From CAZFPT01 sp046541875 (GTDB taxonomy: Bacteria > Planctomycetota > Phycisphaerae > SM23-33), in NCBI GenBank assembly GCA_046541875.1, contig JBKHCL010000026.1, forward strand, positions 1 through 35,958: DNA of 35,958 nt, written 5' to 3'. The notes beneath the pieces are model-generated. The model had not been told where the DNA came from. It searched no databases and was given only the letters and a program-made list of their open reading frames with translations. A program made the position numbers and the translations under genes. This document shows, piece by piece, positions 25,693 through 33,847 of this stretch; the stretch's first letter is position 1; the number at the start of each line of letters is the position of its first letter.

Positions 25693-25720
25693 TACTACAC
25701 GAACCCGAACAACCCACCAA
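25692..25720 (-). promoter_or_regulatory. Promoter of feoAB
   Basis: Leftward -35 TTGGTG (25720-25715), 17-base spacer and -10 TAGTAT (25697-25692). Transcription would begin near 25685, inside the palindrome, giving a leader of about 65 bases to feoA. Match to consensus is modest. Confidence 0.45.
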
Positions 25721-25802
25721 GGGGAAAATTCGTCCCATTGTCCTGCGATTGCGGTTTTTTCGCCTCGCCGGGCCTCTTCCAGTCCCGCAGAGCGGTTTCC
25801 CG

Positions 25803-25831
25803 TTGCCCCCGGACGCGATCTGACCGACACT
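25803..25831 (+). promoter_or_regulatory. Weak promoter candidate of rlmKL
   Basis: TTGCCC (25803-25808), 17-base spacer and GACACT (25826-25831), 7 bases before the ATG at 25839. The -10 is poor (3 of 6), so this call rests mainly on spacing like that at ybeY and asnB. Confidence 0.3.
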
Positions 25832-25838
25832 GGGGCCC

Positions 25839-27977
25839 ATGGACCGGATTTCTCTCATCGCGACCACGACCTTCGGACTGGAGGCCGTCGCTTCGCGCGA
25901 GCTGGAGGCGTTGGGCTACGAGCCCGAGATCGTCTCCAGCGGGCGGGTCGAGTTTGCCGGCGACGCCTCCGCGATCGCCCGGGCGAACCTCTGGCTGCGG
26001 TCGGCGGACCGCGTGTTGCTGAAGGTCGGGCAGTTCCACGCGGATGATTTCGGCACGCTCTTCGACGCCACCTCCCAGCTGCCCTGGGAGCGGTGGATCG
26101 GGCCGGAGCAGGCATTCCCGGTGCGGGGGCGGTCCGTGCGGTCGAAGCTTTCCTCCGTGCCCGCCTGCCAACGGATCGTCAAAAAGGCCGTCGTCGAACG
26201 CCTGCGAAACGCCCACAGCCGACAGACGCTTCCGGAAACAGGCCCCGAAGCGCGCATCGAGATCGCGCTGCTCAAAGACACCGCCACCCTCACGCTGGAC
26301 ACCACCGCCGCGGGGTTGAACAAACGCGGCTACCGACCCATCGCCGGTAAGGCAGCCCTCAAGGAAACGCTCGCCGCCGCCCTGGTGCAACTGAGCTTCT
26401 ACGCCCCGGATCGGCCGATGCTGGACCCGCTGTGCGGGACGGGAACCCTCTGCATCGAGGCGGCGATGATCGGGCGGAACATCGCCCCGGGTCTCGAGCG
26501 AACCTTCGCAGCCGAGCATTGGCCTACGGTGGACGCGACGGTCTTCAGGGACGCCCGCAGCGAAGCCCGCGAGGTGATCCGCCCAGCCCTCGAAGCGCCC
26601 ATCCAGGGCAGCGACATCCACGGCGGGGCGCTGTCACTGGCCCGTCGAAACGCCCAGGCCGCCGGCGTCGCCGACGATATCACCTGGAAGCAGGCGGACT
26701 TCCGCCGGATCGACCCGCCCGAGCAGTACGGTGTGCTGATTACCAACCCACCCTATGGCCAACGGGTGGGCGAGGGCGACGTGCGGGCGCTGTACCGCGA
26801 CATGCCGCTGGTGTTCCGCAACCTGCCCACATGGTCGCTGTTCATCCTGACCTCGGACAAGGCCTTCGAGCGGATCGTGGGTCGCCCGGCCGACCGACGA
26901 CGAAAGCTCTACAACGGCAACATCGAGTGTACCTACTACCAGTTCCACGGGCCGCCACCGCCCGCGTCGCCCGCCACCGCCAGGCCTATCGAGCAGATCG
27001 ACCCCGCCTTCGGCGGGCTCAGCGATCACGCCCACCAGCAGGCCGAGGCGTTCGCCAATCGCATCGAGAAGATGGCCCGCCACCGGCGGCGCTGGCGGGG
27101 GCGGGGCATCCACTGTTACCGCCTCTACGAGCGGGACATCCCCGAGGTGCCCCTCATCGTCGACCGCTACGAGGACGCCCTGCACATCGCCGAGGTCGAT
27201 CGGCCTCACGAGCGGACGCCCGCCCAGCACGCCGACTGGATCGACCTGATGTGCCGGACCGCTGCGGCAACGCTGGAGATCGATCCCGGGAAGGTCTTCG
27301 TCAAAACCCGCCGCCGCCAGCGAGGCCTCTCGCAGTACGAGCGGCAGGCTGAGGCGAAACACCAACAGGTCGTCCGCGAGGGGGATCTCAAGTTCCTCGT
27401 GAACCTCTCGGACTACCTGGACACGGGGCTGTTCCTGGACCACCGCATCACGCGGTCGATGGTTCGCGACGAGTCGGCCGGCAAACGCGTGGTGAACCTG
27501 TTCGGCTATACCGGGTCGTTCAGCGTGTACGCCGCCGCGGGCGGGGCTCGGCAGACGGTAACCGTGGACCTCTCCAACACCTACATCGAGTGGGCCCGGC
27601 GGAACATGACCCTCAACGGATTCGAGGGTCCCGCCCACCTCTTCCAAAGGGCCAACGTGGCCGAGTGGCTCGGGCGGCTGCACGCTTCCGAGCGATTCGA
27701 TCTGGCGATTGTGGACCCGCCGACGTTCAGCAACAGCAAGTCCACCGAGACCGACTGGGACGTGCAGGCCCACCACGCCACGCTTCTGCGCGAGCTTCGG
27801 GGCTTTATGAGCCCCGGCGGGGTGATTTACTTCTCCACGAACTATCGGCGGTTCAAGCTCGATGAAGTCGCGCTCAAGTCGGCCGACATGGACGTCCGGG
27901 ACATCACCAGGCAGACCATCCCCGAGGATTTCCGCAACCAGCGGGTCCACGCCGCCTGGCGCATCGTCTGCCCGTAA
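25839..27977 (+). CDS. rlmL: Fused 23S rRNA methyltransferase RlmKL
   Basis: Bifunctional enzyme of 712 residues, as in E. coli RlmKL, which methylates G2445 (N2) and G2069 (N7) of 23S rRNA with S-adenosylmethionine. The order is an N-terminal THUMP domain (to about residue 150), an RlmL methyltransferase with DPLCGTGTLCIEAAMIGRN and the catalytic NPPYG (N303-G307), then an RlmK module with NLFGYTGSFSVYAAAGG and VDPPTFSNSK (V625-K634). Length and order are normal. No Shine-Dalgarno site is evident. It diverges from feoAB and has no functional link to it. Confidence 0.93.
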   Translation: MDRISLIATTTFGLEAVASRELEALGYEPEIVSSGRVEFAGDASAIARANLWLRSADRVLLKVGQFHADDFGTLFDATSQLPWERWIGPEQAFPVRGRSVRSKLSSVPACQRIVKKAVVERLRNAHSRQTLPETGPEARIEIALLKDTATLTLDTTAAGLNKRGYRPIAGKAALKETLAAALVQLSFYAPDRPMLDPLCGTGTLCIEAAMIGRNIAPGLERTFAAEHWPTVDATVFRDARSEAREVIRPALEAPIQGSDIHGGALSLARRNAQAAGVADDITWKQADFRRIDPPEQYGVLITNPPYGQRVGEGDVRALYRDMPLVFRNLPTWSLFILTSDKAFERIVGRPADRRRKLYNGNIECTYYQFHGPPPPASPATARPIEQIDPAFGGLSDHAHQQAEAFANRIEKMARHRRRWRGRGIHCYRLYERDIPEVPLIVDRYEDALHIAEVDRPHERTPAQHADWIDLMCRTAAATLEIDPGKVFVKTRRRQRGLSQYERQAEAKHQQVVREGDLKFLVNLSDYLDTGLFLDHRITRSMVRDESAGKRVVNLFGYTGSFSVYAAAGGARQTVTVDLSNTYIEWARRNMTLNGFEGPAHLFQRANVAEWLGRLHASERFDLAIVDPPTFSNSKSTETDWDVQAHHATLLRELRGFMSPGGVIYFSTNYRRFKLDEVALKSADMDVRDITRQTIPEDFRNQRVHAAWRIVCP

Positions 27978-28022
27978 GCGGGCGATGGGCACTGCGTGCC
28001 GGGGCCCGGGCCGATGTTTTTT
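27970..28022 (+). terminator. Possible terminator of rlmKL
   Basis: Two short hairpins follow or overlap the stop: GCCCG-TAAG-CGGGC (27970-27983) and GGCAC-TGC-GTGCC (27988-28000). A GC-rich segment and six T (28017-28022) come next. The T tract is 16 bases from the second stem, so the fit to a standard intrinsic terminator is imperfect. Confidence 0.35.
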
Positions 28023-28078
28023 CATTTCCTGTGTTGCGCATTTCAGGGCAGCGGAGTATGGGGTGGTAGAGGTGGATC

Positions 28079-28681
28079 ATGGCCGAAAAGCAAACGGACG
28101 AACAGTTGATGCAGGACGTGGCAGCCGGGTCCGGGCGGGCGTTGGACTCGCTCATGCAGCGCTGGCGCGGATCTGTCTGGTGCTTCATCGATCGGATGTG
28201 TCGTCGCGACGACACGGACGACCTGTACCAGGAGGTGTGGACGCGCCTCTATCGGTATCGCAAGCGGTACAAACCCTCCAAGCCGTTTCGGCCTTACCTG
28301 TTCGCCATCGTGGTCAATACCTGTCGCTCGGCCCTGCGGCAGAAGGAGCCCTGGGTGCTGGAATCGCTGGGGGACAGCGACCCGCTTGCGGACCCCGTCG
28401 AGGCAGCCGACCCGCTGACCCGGGCAATCCGCAAGGAGCAGTCCGTCGCGTTGCGCAGGGCAATACACCAACTGCCCCCCGCCCAGCGTGAGGTGATGCT
28501 CCTGTACCTGATCTGCTCCAACGACCACCTCACGATCGCCTCTGCCCTGGGCAAACGCCCCGCCTCGGTGCGAACCACCATGCACCGGGCGCTGCAGCGT
28601 TTGCGATCAACCCTCCGGTACTTCACAACCCCCTCGCGGGAGGTGCACCATGAAACCCAATCGAACCCAACAACTGGATGA
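28079..28681 (+). CDS. ECF-type RNA polymerase sigma factor
   Basis: Two-domain sigma70-family factor of 200 residues. Region 2 (about 20-90) shows SVWCFIDRMCRRDDTDDLYQ and FRPYLFAIVVNTCRSALR, the core-binding and -10-recognition part. Region 4 (about 122-180) has LPPAQREVMLLYL and the helix-turn-helix ASALGKRPASVRTTMHRALQRLR for -35 recognition. Region 3 is absent, as in ECF factors. GAGGTGG lies just before the ATG. Its last 32 bases overlap the start of the alpha-2-macroglobulin gene, and that gene's ribosome site (GGAGGTG) lies inside this one, so the two products are coupled. This is the layout of a sigma/anti-sigma pair. Target promoters are unknown. Confidence 0.9.
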   Translation: MAEKQTDEQLMQDVAAGSGRALDSLMQRWRGSVWCFIDRMCRRDDTDDLYQEVWTRLYRYRKRYKPSKPFRPYLFAIVVNTCRSALRQKEPWVLESLGDSDPLADPVEAADPLTRAIRKEQSVALRRAIHQLPPAQREVMLLYLICSNDHLTIASALGKRPASVRTTMHRALQRLRSTLRYFTTPSREVHHETQSNPTTG

Positions 28682-31600
28682 CCTGATGGATCGGCTGATC
28701 TTCGGCCTGCTGAACGCCGAAACAGAAGCCCGCGTCCGCGAGAAGATCGAGGACGACCCCGAATGGCAGTTGGCCTATGAGAAGGCCGTCACGCGGAAAC
28801 GCGTGCTCACCGGCGATGTCCGCCAGGCCGCCAACGCCGCCGAAGACCGTCCTCTCGCGTCGGCTGCCGACGTGCTTTCCGCCGAGCGCGAGCGAAAGCA
28901 AACGACCCGCCGCAGATTGCTGAAGTTCTCCAGCATCCCGGCGGCGATGGCTGTGGCGGCGATGGTCATGTTCGCGGTGTCGGCGTACTACCAGTATTAC
29001 GCCGTCCCGCCGCAGCGCGTGCTCCGTGTACTGGGGCAGGACGAGCAGCTCGGCGGGGCCACCGCCAGCCTGGTGGCCACCGTGAGCGACCACGAAGGCA
29101 ACCGTCAGGCACGCGTGCCCGTCGAATTGGCCCTGAAAGGCCCATCCGGGCAGGTCCACAACCTGGCGCGCTGGACCACCGACGAAAAAGGCGTAGCCGC
29201 CGGTACGGTCAACATGCCCGATTGGCCTACCGACACCTATACCCTGGTGGCCCGCACGCCCGACGCCGACCTCGCCCGTATCGAGGTGCCCATCCGCATC
29301 ACGCGCGGGTCCAAGGTGTTCCTCTCGACCGACAAACCCATCTATCAGCCCGGGCAGACCATCCACATGAGGCTGATGGCGCTGGCCAACCCCACCCACA
29401 AACCACGCGGCGGGGCGGCGGCGACGCTCACCGTGACCGACCCTGCCGGCAACCTGATCTCGCGCGATGAGCTCACGCTCAGCGAGTATGGCATCGCCTC
29501 GGCCGACCTGCCGCTGGACGCGCAGATCGCCCCCGGGCGGTATCGCATCAAGGCGGATGTCGCCGGTGTCGTCTCCGAGCAGACCGTCGAGGTGTTCCAC
29601 TACAAACTGCCCGCTTTCAACGTGGCTGTCAGCACCGACAAACCCTACTACCTGCCCGGCCAAACCGTGACCGGAACCGTCCGGGCCCGCTACCACTTCG
29701 GCAAACCCGTCACCGAGGGCGAGGTCGAGCTGTACCTGGCCGACTATGCCCTCTCGCAGGAAAACGTCCTGGAGAAACTCACGCTCAAGACCGACTCCGA
29801 CGGCGAGGCACGCTTCGAGGTGAAGCTGCCCGACACGCTGGTGGCCCACAAACGAACCGCCGGCAACGCCGAGCTGACCCTCACCGCCCGGGTGACCGAC
29901 ACCGCCCAGCAGGAGTACACCGGCTCGCGCGACGTGCAGGTGGCCCCGCAGGATATCCGCGTAGCTGTGGTCGTCGAGAATGGCGTGTTCACCCGGGGGC
30001 TGACCAACCGGGTATTCCTGGTGACCAGCTACCCCGACGGCCGACCGGCAAAGACACGCCTGCGCATCGAGGAGTTCGTCGAGACCCTTGAAACCGACGA
30101 CGCCGGCGTAGCCGTCGCGCGGATCGACAAGGTGCCCGACCGCCTGACCATCGTCGCCGCCGACGAGGAAGGTCGCAACGGCCGAAAGGTGTACAACGTG
30201 GGCTCCACGGCGAGCGAGGGGATGATCCTTCGCACCGACAAACCCACCTATACCGCCGGCGAGACCGCCAACCTGGACATTCGCGCCACCAGCGGCGGGG
30301 ACGTATACGTGGACGTCATGCAGGGCGAGCGAGCGATGCTCACCCGCGTCGTTACGCTGAAAAACGGTCGGGCCCAACTCGCCCTGGACCTGCCGGCCGA
30401 TTTGAGCGGCACGCTGCGGCTGCATGCCTACCGTCTCGACCGAAAGGGCGAGTGGATGGGGCGCGACGTGCTGATCGTCGTCAAACCCGCCGACGAGCTG
30501 AAGGTAGACGTCACGCAGGACCGCGACGTCTACCGTCCCGGCGACGAAGCGACGTTGAGATTCCTCGTCACCAGGCGCGACGGTTCACCCTCTGCCGCGG
30601 CCCTGTCGCTGGCGGGCGTGGACGAGGCGGTCTTCTCGGTACACCCGATGCTGGGCGGGCTGGGCAAGATCCTGCGCGGGTTGGACGAGGAACTGCTCCG
30701 CGGCGCGATCGAAGTGCATGGCTTCACGCCGCTGCTGCTGCACGACGAGGACTACGCCCGGGCTGTGCTCACCGCAGCCGCCCCGGCGCCGACAAGCCGA
30801 TCGATGGACGACACGCCTCCCCTGGAGGACCTGCGATACCTCGTGGAACACGAGCTGGTCGGCGAAAGCTTCCTGAACCCGGCGAATTGGCCTCGTCTGC
30901 GGGTTCAGCTTCGCCGGCGATTCACCGACAATCCGAAACTCAAGAAGCTCTTCCCCAAGCGGTTCGTCCAGGCCGTCGAAATGGCGCCCAACGCCCGCTT
31001 CAGCCTCGGGGCCGACAACGAGCTGGCAGCCATCCAGGAGTACAACCAGCGTGAGGAGACCGCCGCCGAGCGAACCGAGACCTTCTCCCAGACGGGGATA
31101 TTCCTGCTGATCGCCGGAGGATGTGCGCTGCTGGCAACGGTCGCCGTGACGCTTCTGGGGCTTCGGCCGTTCACCGTGGTGGTGGTCTTCGTGCTGGCGG
31201 GAATCGTAGCCGGCTCGGTCCTGCTGCCGACGCTTTCGGAGGGGCGCGAGTTGGCCAAGCAGGGCACAGAAGCGGATGTGGTGCTCTCCGCCGTCAAAAT
31301 GGAGACGGTGGGTCAACGGGCCGAGAGAGTCAGGCCCACACGAGAAGGAGTGGGCTTCTTCGATGACCAGCCCGATAGCGGATCCCTTAGGACTGGGGCC
31401 ACAGGCAGCCCCGGCGAGAATGCCCCGGCCCGCACGCGGAGCGATTTCCCCGAGACGCTCCTGTGGAAGCCCCAGCTCATCGCCGGTCCCGACGGCCTGG
31501 CGGTGCTGCGACTGCCGTTGGCCGACAGCATCACCACGTGGCGCATCACCGGGTCTGCCGTCAGTTCGTCCGGTGTGCTGGGCACGATCGAAACCGGGGT

Positions 31601-33509
31601 GAAGGTGCATCAGCCCTTCTTCCTGGATGTCGACACGCCACAGACGCTCACCGTGGGCGACGAAGCGTCCCTGCCGGTGGTGCTCTACAACTACACCGGC
31701 GAGCCCATTACCGTGAACCTCACCGCGTCGGCCCGCAACGGCCTGAGCGTGACCAACGGCGAGATCGAACCGGTCTCCTTGGCGGCGGGGCAGGTGCTCC
31801 GCACGCTCGTGCCCGTCCAAGCGTCGGCCGTCGGACGCGGCGAAATCCGCGTGGAAGGACGCGCCGGGGAGTTCGCCGACGCCGTCCGCCGACCCATCGA
31901 CGTGGTGGCTGAGGGCATCCCCCAGACGCGCGTCACCAGCGGAGCCGTCACCCGGGCGTCCGAGCCGATCACCGTGACCATCCCGGACCACGCCCAGCCC
32001 GGCAGCGTCCGCGTGGGGTTGAAGATCTACCCCTCAACCTTCTCCGAGCTGCTCGACGGGCTGGAGGGAATCTTCCGCATGCCGCATGGCTGCTTCGAGC
32101 AGACCTCCTCCACCACCTACCCCAACGTGATGGCGCTGGCGTACATGAAGGCCCACAAGCTGGGCAACGCCGCCGTCCTCGCCAAGGCCGACCGCTACGT
32201 GCAACTGGGCTACCAGCGGCTGTTGACGTTCGAAAACCGCTCCTCCGGCGGGTTCGGATGGTGGCCGGGCGGGAAAAACCCCAACCCCGTGCTGACCGCC
32301 TACGGATTGATGGAATTCGCCGACATGGCCAAGGTCCGCACGGTGGATCCCGCGCTGCTGGATCGCACGGTGAAATACCTCACCAAACTCCAGAAGCAGG
32401 ACGGTTCGTGGCAGTTCAAGAAGGGCGGCTTCCATGAGCCCTTCACCGACGGCGACAACGGGCCCCTGGCGATTACCGCCTACATCACCTGGGCGATCGC
32501 CCACCGCGACGCCTCGCACTCCGCAGCCCAGGGCGGGGCGGGATACATCGCCAAGCACATCGCCTCGACCGATCGGCCTCACACCCTGGCGCTGTGCATC
32601 AACGCCCTGGCTGCCGTCGAGCCCAGCCACCCGTCGCTCAAGCCCGCCCGCTCACGCCTGGCCGGGATGGCCGATCGCACCAAGGACGGTCGAGCCCACT
32701 GGGGAACCGTCTCGGCCACGGCGCTGTCGGTGCTGGGCCTGCAGCAGGATTTGGCCCACCAGCGGTTGACCACCGACGCCCTCACCTGGCTGACCGAGAA
32801 ACGCGACAGCCACGGCACGTGGGGCTCGACGCACCCGACGATTCTGGCGTTCAAGGCGATCCTCGCGGCGTCCACCGCGCCCCAGCGGCGAGACAAGCCG
32901 GCCGTCTTCAGCGTGATCGGACCCGACGGCGACACCCGCGTCGGGCAGCTCACCGTTCGCCCGGAACACTCGGACGTCGTGCACCGCACCTGGCTGACGG
33001 GGCTGGACCGCCCGGGCACCTATCGCCTGCAACTGCTCAACGACAGCGGCGAGGGGATGGGCTGGCAGATCGCGACCCATTACCGCTCGACCGCAGCCAT
33101 GGATGAGCCCGCCCAGCCGGCGCCGGTGTCGGTTTCGGTGGACTACGACCGCACGAACCTGGCGGTCGGGCAGAGCGTGACGGTTACCGCCACGGTTCGC
33201 AACGACACCCCCGCCGACGCGGAAATGCCGCTGATCGACATCGGCACCCCGCCCGGCTTCGTCGTGCGGGCCGAAGGGCTCGAGAAGCTCGTCCAACGCG
33301 GCGTCATCAGCCGATACACCATCACCGCACGCGGCGTGATCGTGTACATGGACACGCTGCCGGCCCGCTCGAAAGTGACCCTCACCTACGAGATGGTCCC
33401 GACCATGCCGATCCGTGCCCTCGCCAGGCCGATCTCCGCTCAGCCCTACTACAAGCCCGAGGAGGCTTCGCACTCGGCCCCGGCGACGTTCACGGTGGTG
33501 GAAAGCTGA
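28650..33509 (+). CDS. Alpha-2-macroglobulin family protein with anti-sigma-like cytoplasmic head
   Basis: Giant envelope protein of 1619 residues. Residues 1-92 are helical, charged and lack membrane character; the segment LDDLMDRLIFGLLNAETEARVREKIEDDPEW resembles the sigma-binding helices of planctomycete anti-sigma factors. A membrane helix follows (about 96-114). The exterior part has several macroglobulin domains, each with a DKPxYxxGxT-type motif (from 29331, 29637, 30235 and 30520). A two-helix hairpin (about 817-838 and 842-860) precedes a flexible Gly/Pro/Arg-rich bait-like stretch and FPETLLW. The thioester motif is GCFEQ (C1148-Q1151), and a receptor-domain-like segment ends the protein. 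Family members trap proteases by covalent capture. No lipobox is present, unlike the common E. coli YfhM type. The bacterial partner gene pbpC is not adjacent; the overlapping partner is a sigma factor. Confidence 0.88.
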   Translation: MKPNRTQQLDDLMDRLIFGLLNAETEARVREKIEDDPEWQLAYEKAVTRKRVLTGDVRQAANAAEDRPLASAADVLSAERERKQTTRRRLLKFSSIPAAMAVAAMVMFAVSAYYQYYAVPPQRVLRVLGQDEQLGGATASLVATVSDHEGNRQARVPVELALKGPSGQVHNLARWTTDEKGVAAGTVNMPDWPTDTYTLVARTPDADLARIEVPIRITRGSKVFLSTDKPIYQPGQTIHMRLMALANPTHKPRGGAAATLTVTDPAGNLISRDELTLSEYGIASADLPLDAQIAPGRYRIKADVAGVVSEQTVEVFHYKLPAFNVAVSTDKPYYLPGQTVTGTVRARYHFGKPVTEGEVELYLADYALSQENVLEKLTLKTDSDGEARFEVKLPDTLVAHKRTAGNAELTLTARVTDTAQQEYTGSRDVQVAPQDIRVAVVVENGVFTRGLTNRVFLVTSYPDGRPAKTRLRIEEFVETLETDDAGVAVARIDKVPDRLTIVAADEEGRNGRKVYNVGSTASEGMILRTDKPTYTAGETANLDIRATSGGDVYVDVMQGERAMLTRVVTLKNGRAQLALDLPADLSGTLRLHAYRLDRKGEWMGRDVLIVVKPADELKVDVTQDRDVYRPGDEATLRFLVTRRDGSPSAAALSLAGVDEAVFSVHPMLGGLGKILRGLDEELLRGAIEVHGFTPLLLHDEDYARAVLTAAAPAPTSRSMDDTPPLEDLRYLVEHELVGESFLNPANWPRLRVQLRRRFTDNPKLKKLFPKRFVQAVEMAPNARFSLGADNELAAIQEYNQREETAAERTETFSQTGIFLLIAGGCALLATVAVTLLGLRPFTVVVVFVLAGIVAGSVLLPTLSEGRELAKQGTEADVVLSAVKMETVGQRAERVRPTREGVGFFDDQPDSGSLRTGATGSPGENAPARTRSDFPETLLWKPQLIAGPDGLAVLRLPLADSITTWRITGSAVSSSGVLGTIETGVKVHQPFFLDVDTPQTLTVGDEASLPVVLYNYTGEPITVNLTASARNGLSVTNGEIEPVSLAAGQVLRTLVPVQASAVGRGEIRVEGRAGEFADAVRRPIDVVAEGIPQTRVTSGAVTRASEPITVTIPDHAQPGSVRVGLKIYPSTFSELLDGLEGIFRMPHGCFEQTSSTTYPNVMALAYMKAHKLGNAAVLAKADRYVQLGYQRLLTFENRSSGGFGWWPGGKNPNPVLTAYGLMEFADMAKVRTVDPALLDRTVKYLTKLQKQDGSWQFKKGGFHEPFTDGDNGPLAITAYITWAIAHRDASHSAAQGGAGYIAKHIASTDRPHTLALCINALAAVEPSHPSLKPARSRLAGMADRTKDGRAHWGTVSATALSVLGLQQDLAHQRLTTDALTWLTEKRDSHGTWGSTHPTILAFKAILAASTAPQRRDKPAVFSVIGPDGDTRVGQLTVRPEHSDVVHRTWLTGLDRPGTYRLQLLNDSGEGMGWQIATHYRSTAAMDEPAQPAPVSVSVDYDRTNLAVGQSVTVTATVRNDTPADAEMPLIDIGTPPGFVVRAEGLEKLVQRGVISRYTITARGVIVYMDTLPARSKVTLTYEMVPTMPIRALARPISAQPYYKPEEASHSAPATFTVVES

Positions 33510-33680
33510 CCGACGCGAGAATCCTCGCAGCCGAATCCGCTGAACACCCGCAGGCCCGGAGGCACATCGCTTCCGGGCCTGTCGGCTGCGCACGTGGCAC
33601 GAGCTTCCAGGCCGTGTCTGCATGGGCAGGATGCCCAGCCTCCATCCGCACAATGGGCACCGGATCCGACAGGTTTGGGA
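33510..33680 (+). other. Intergenic region with hairpin and repeat-like segment
   Basis: This is the first part of a 338-base gap before the porin gene. It holds a terminator-like stem (33552-33580) and a stretch (33594-33653) that reads ARASRPCLHGQDAQ in one frame. Such HGQD-type segments recur between genes in planctomycetes, and the stretch contains a TGGGC-AGGAT-GCCCA stem (33623-33637). It is probably a dispersed repeat and not a gene. Confidence 0.45.
33552..33580 (+). terminator. Hairpin after the alpha-2-macroglobulin gene
   Basis: AGGCCCGGA (33552-33560) pairs perfectly with TCCGGGCCT (33572-33580) around an 11-base loop, 43 bases after the stop. The stem is strong but no T tract follows, so it may act as a terminator or as an mRNA-end stabiliser. 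Confidence 0.5.
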
Positions 33681-33709
33681 TTGACGATTCGGCTATTTGC
33701 ACGTATATA
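33681..33709 (+). promoter_or_regulatory. Promoter of the porin operon
   Basis: TTGACG (33681-33686), 17-base spacer and TATATA (33704-33709). The start gives an untranslated leader of about 130 bases before the ATG at 33848, long enough to hold regulation, although no known riboswitch was recognised. Confidence 0.6.
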
Positions 33710-33847
33710 CATGGGGTCCTTTCACGGAACCGGCGATCCCCCGCGTAACAGAGACAAGGGGCGGGACGCGCACAGGTACGCACTCCCGGCCGAGATACCC
33801 TGCACTGGCCCCGTTCGCTCGCCGCCCCCGGGCCCATCGAGGTGCAT

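Noticed and set aside
28623..30425. 600-codon minus-strand frame
   Set aside because: Antisense to the macroglobulin gene, with Gly/His/Gln-rich low-complexity character and no recognised motif.
33842..33847. GTG start two codons before the porin ATG
   Set aside because: The ATG at 33848 gives a normal signal peptide and better spacing from GAGG.
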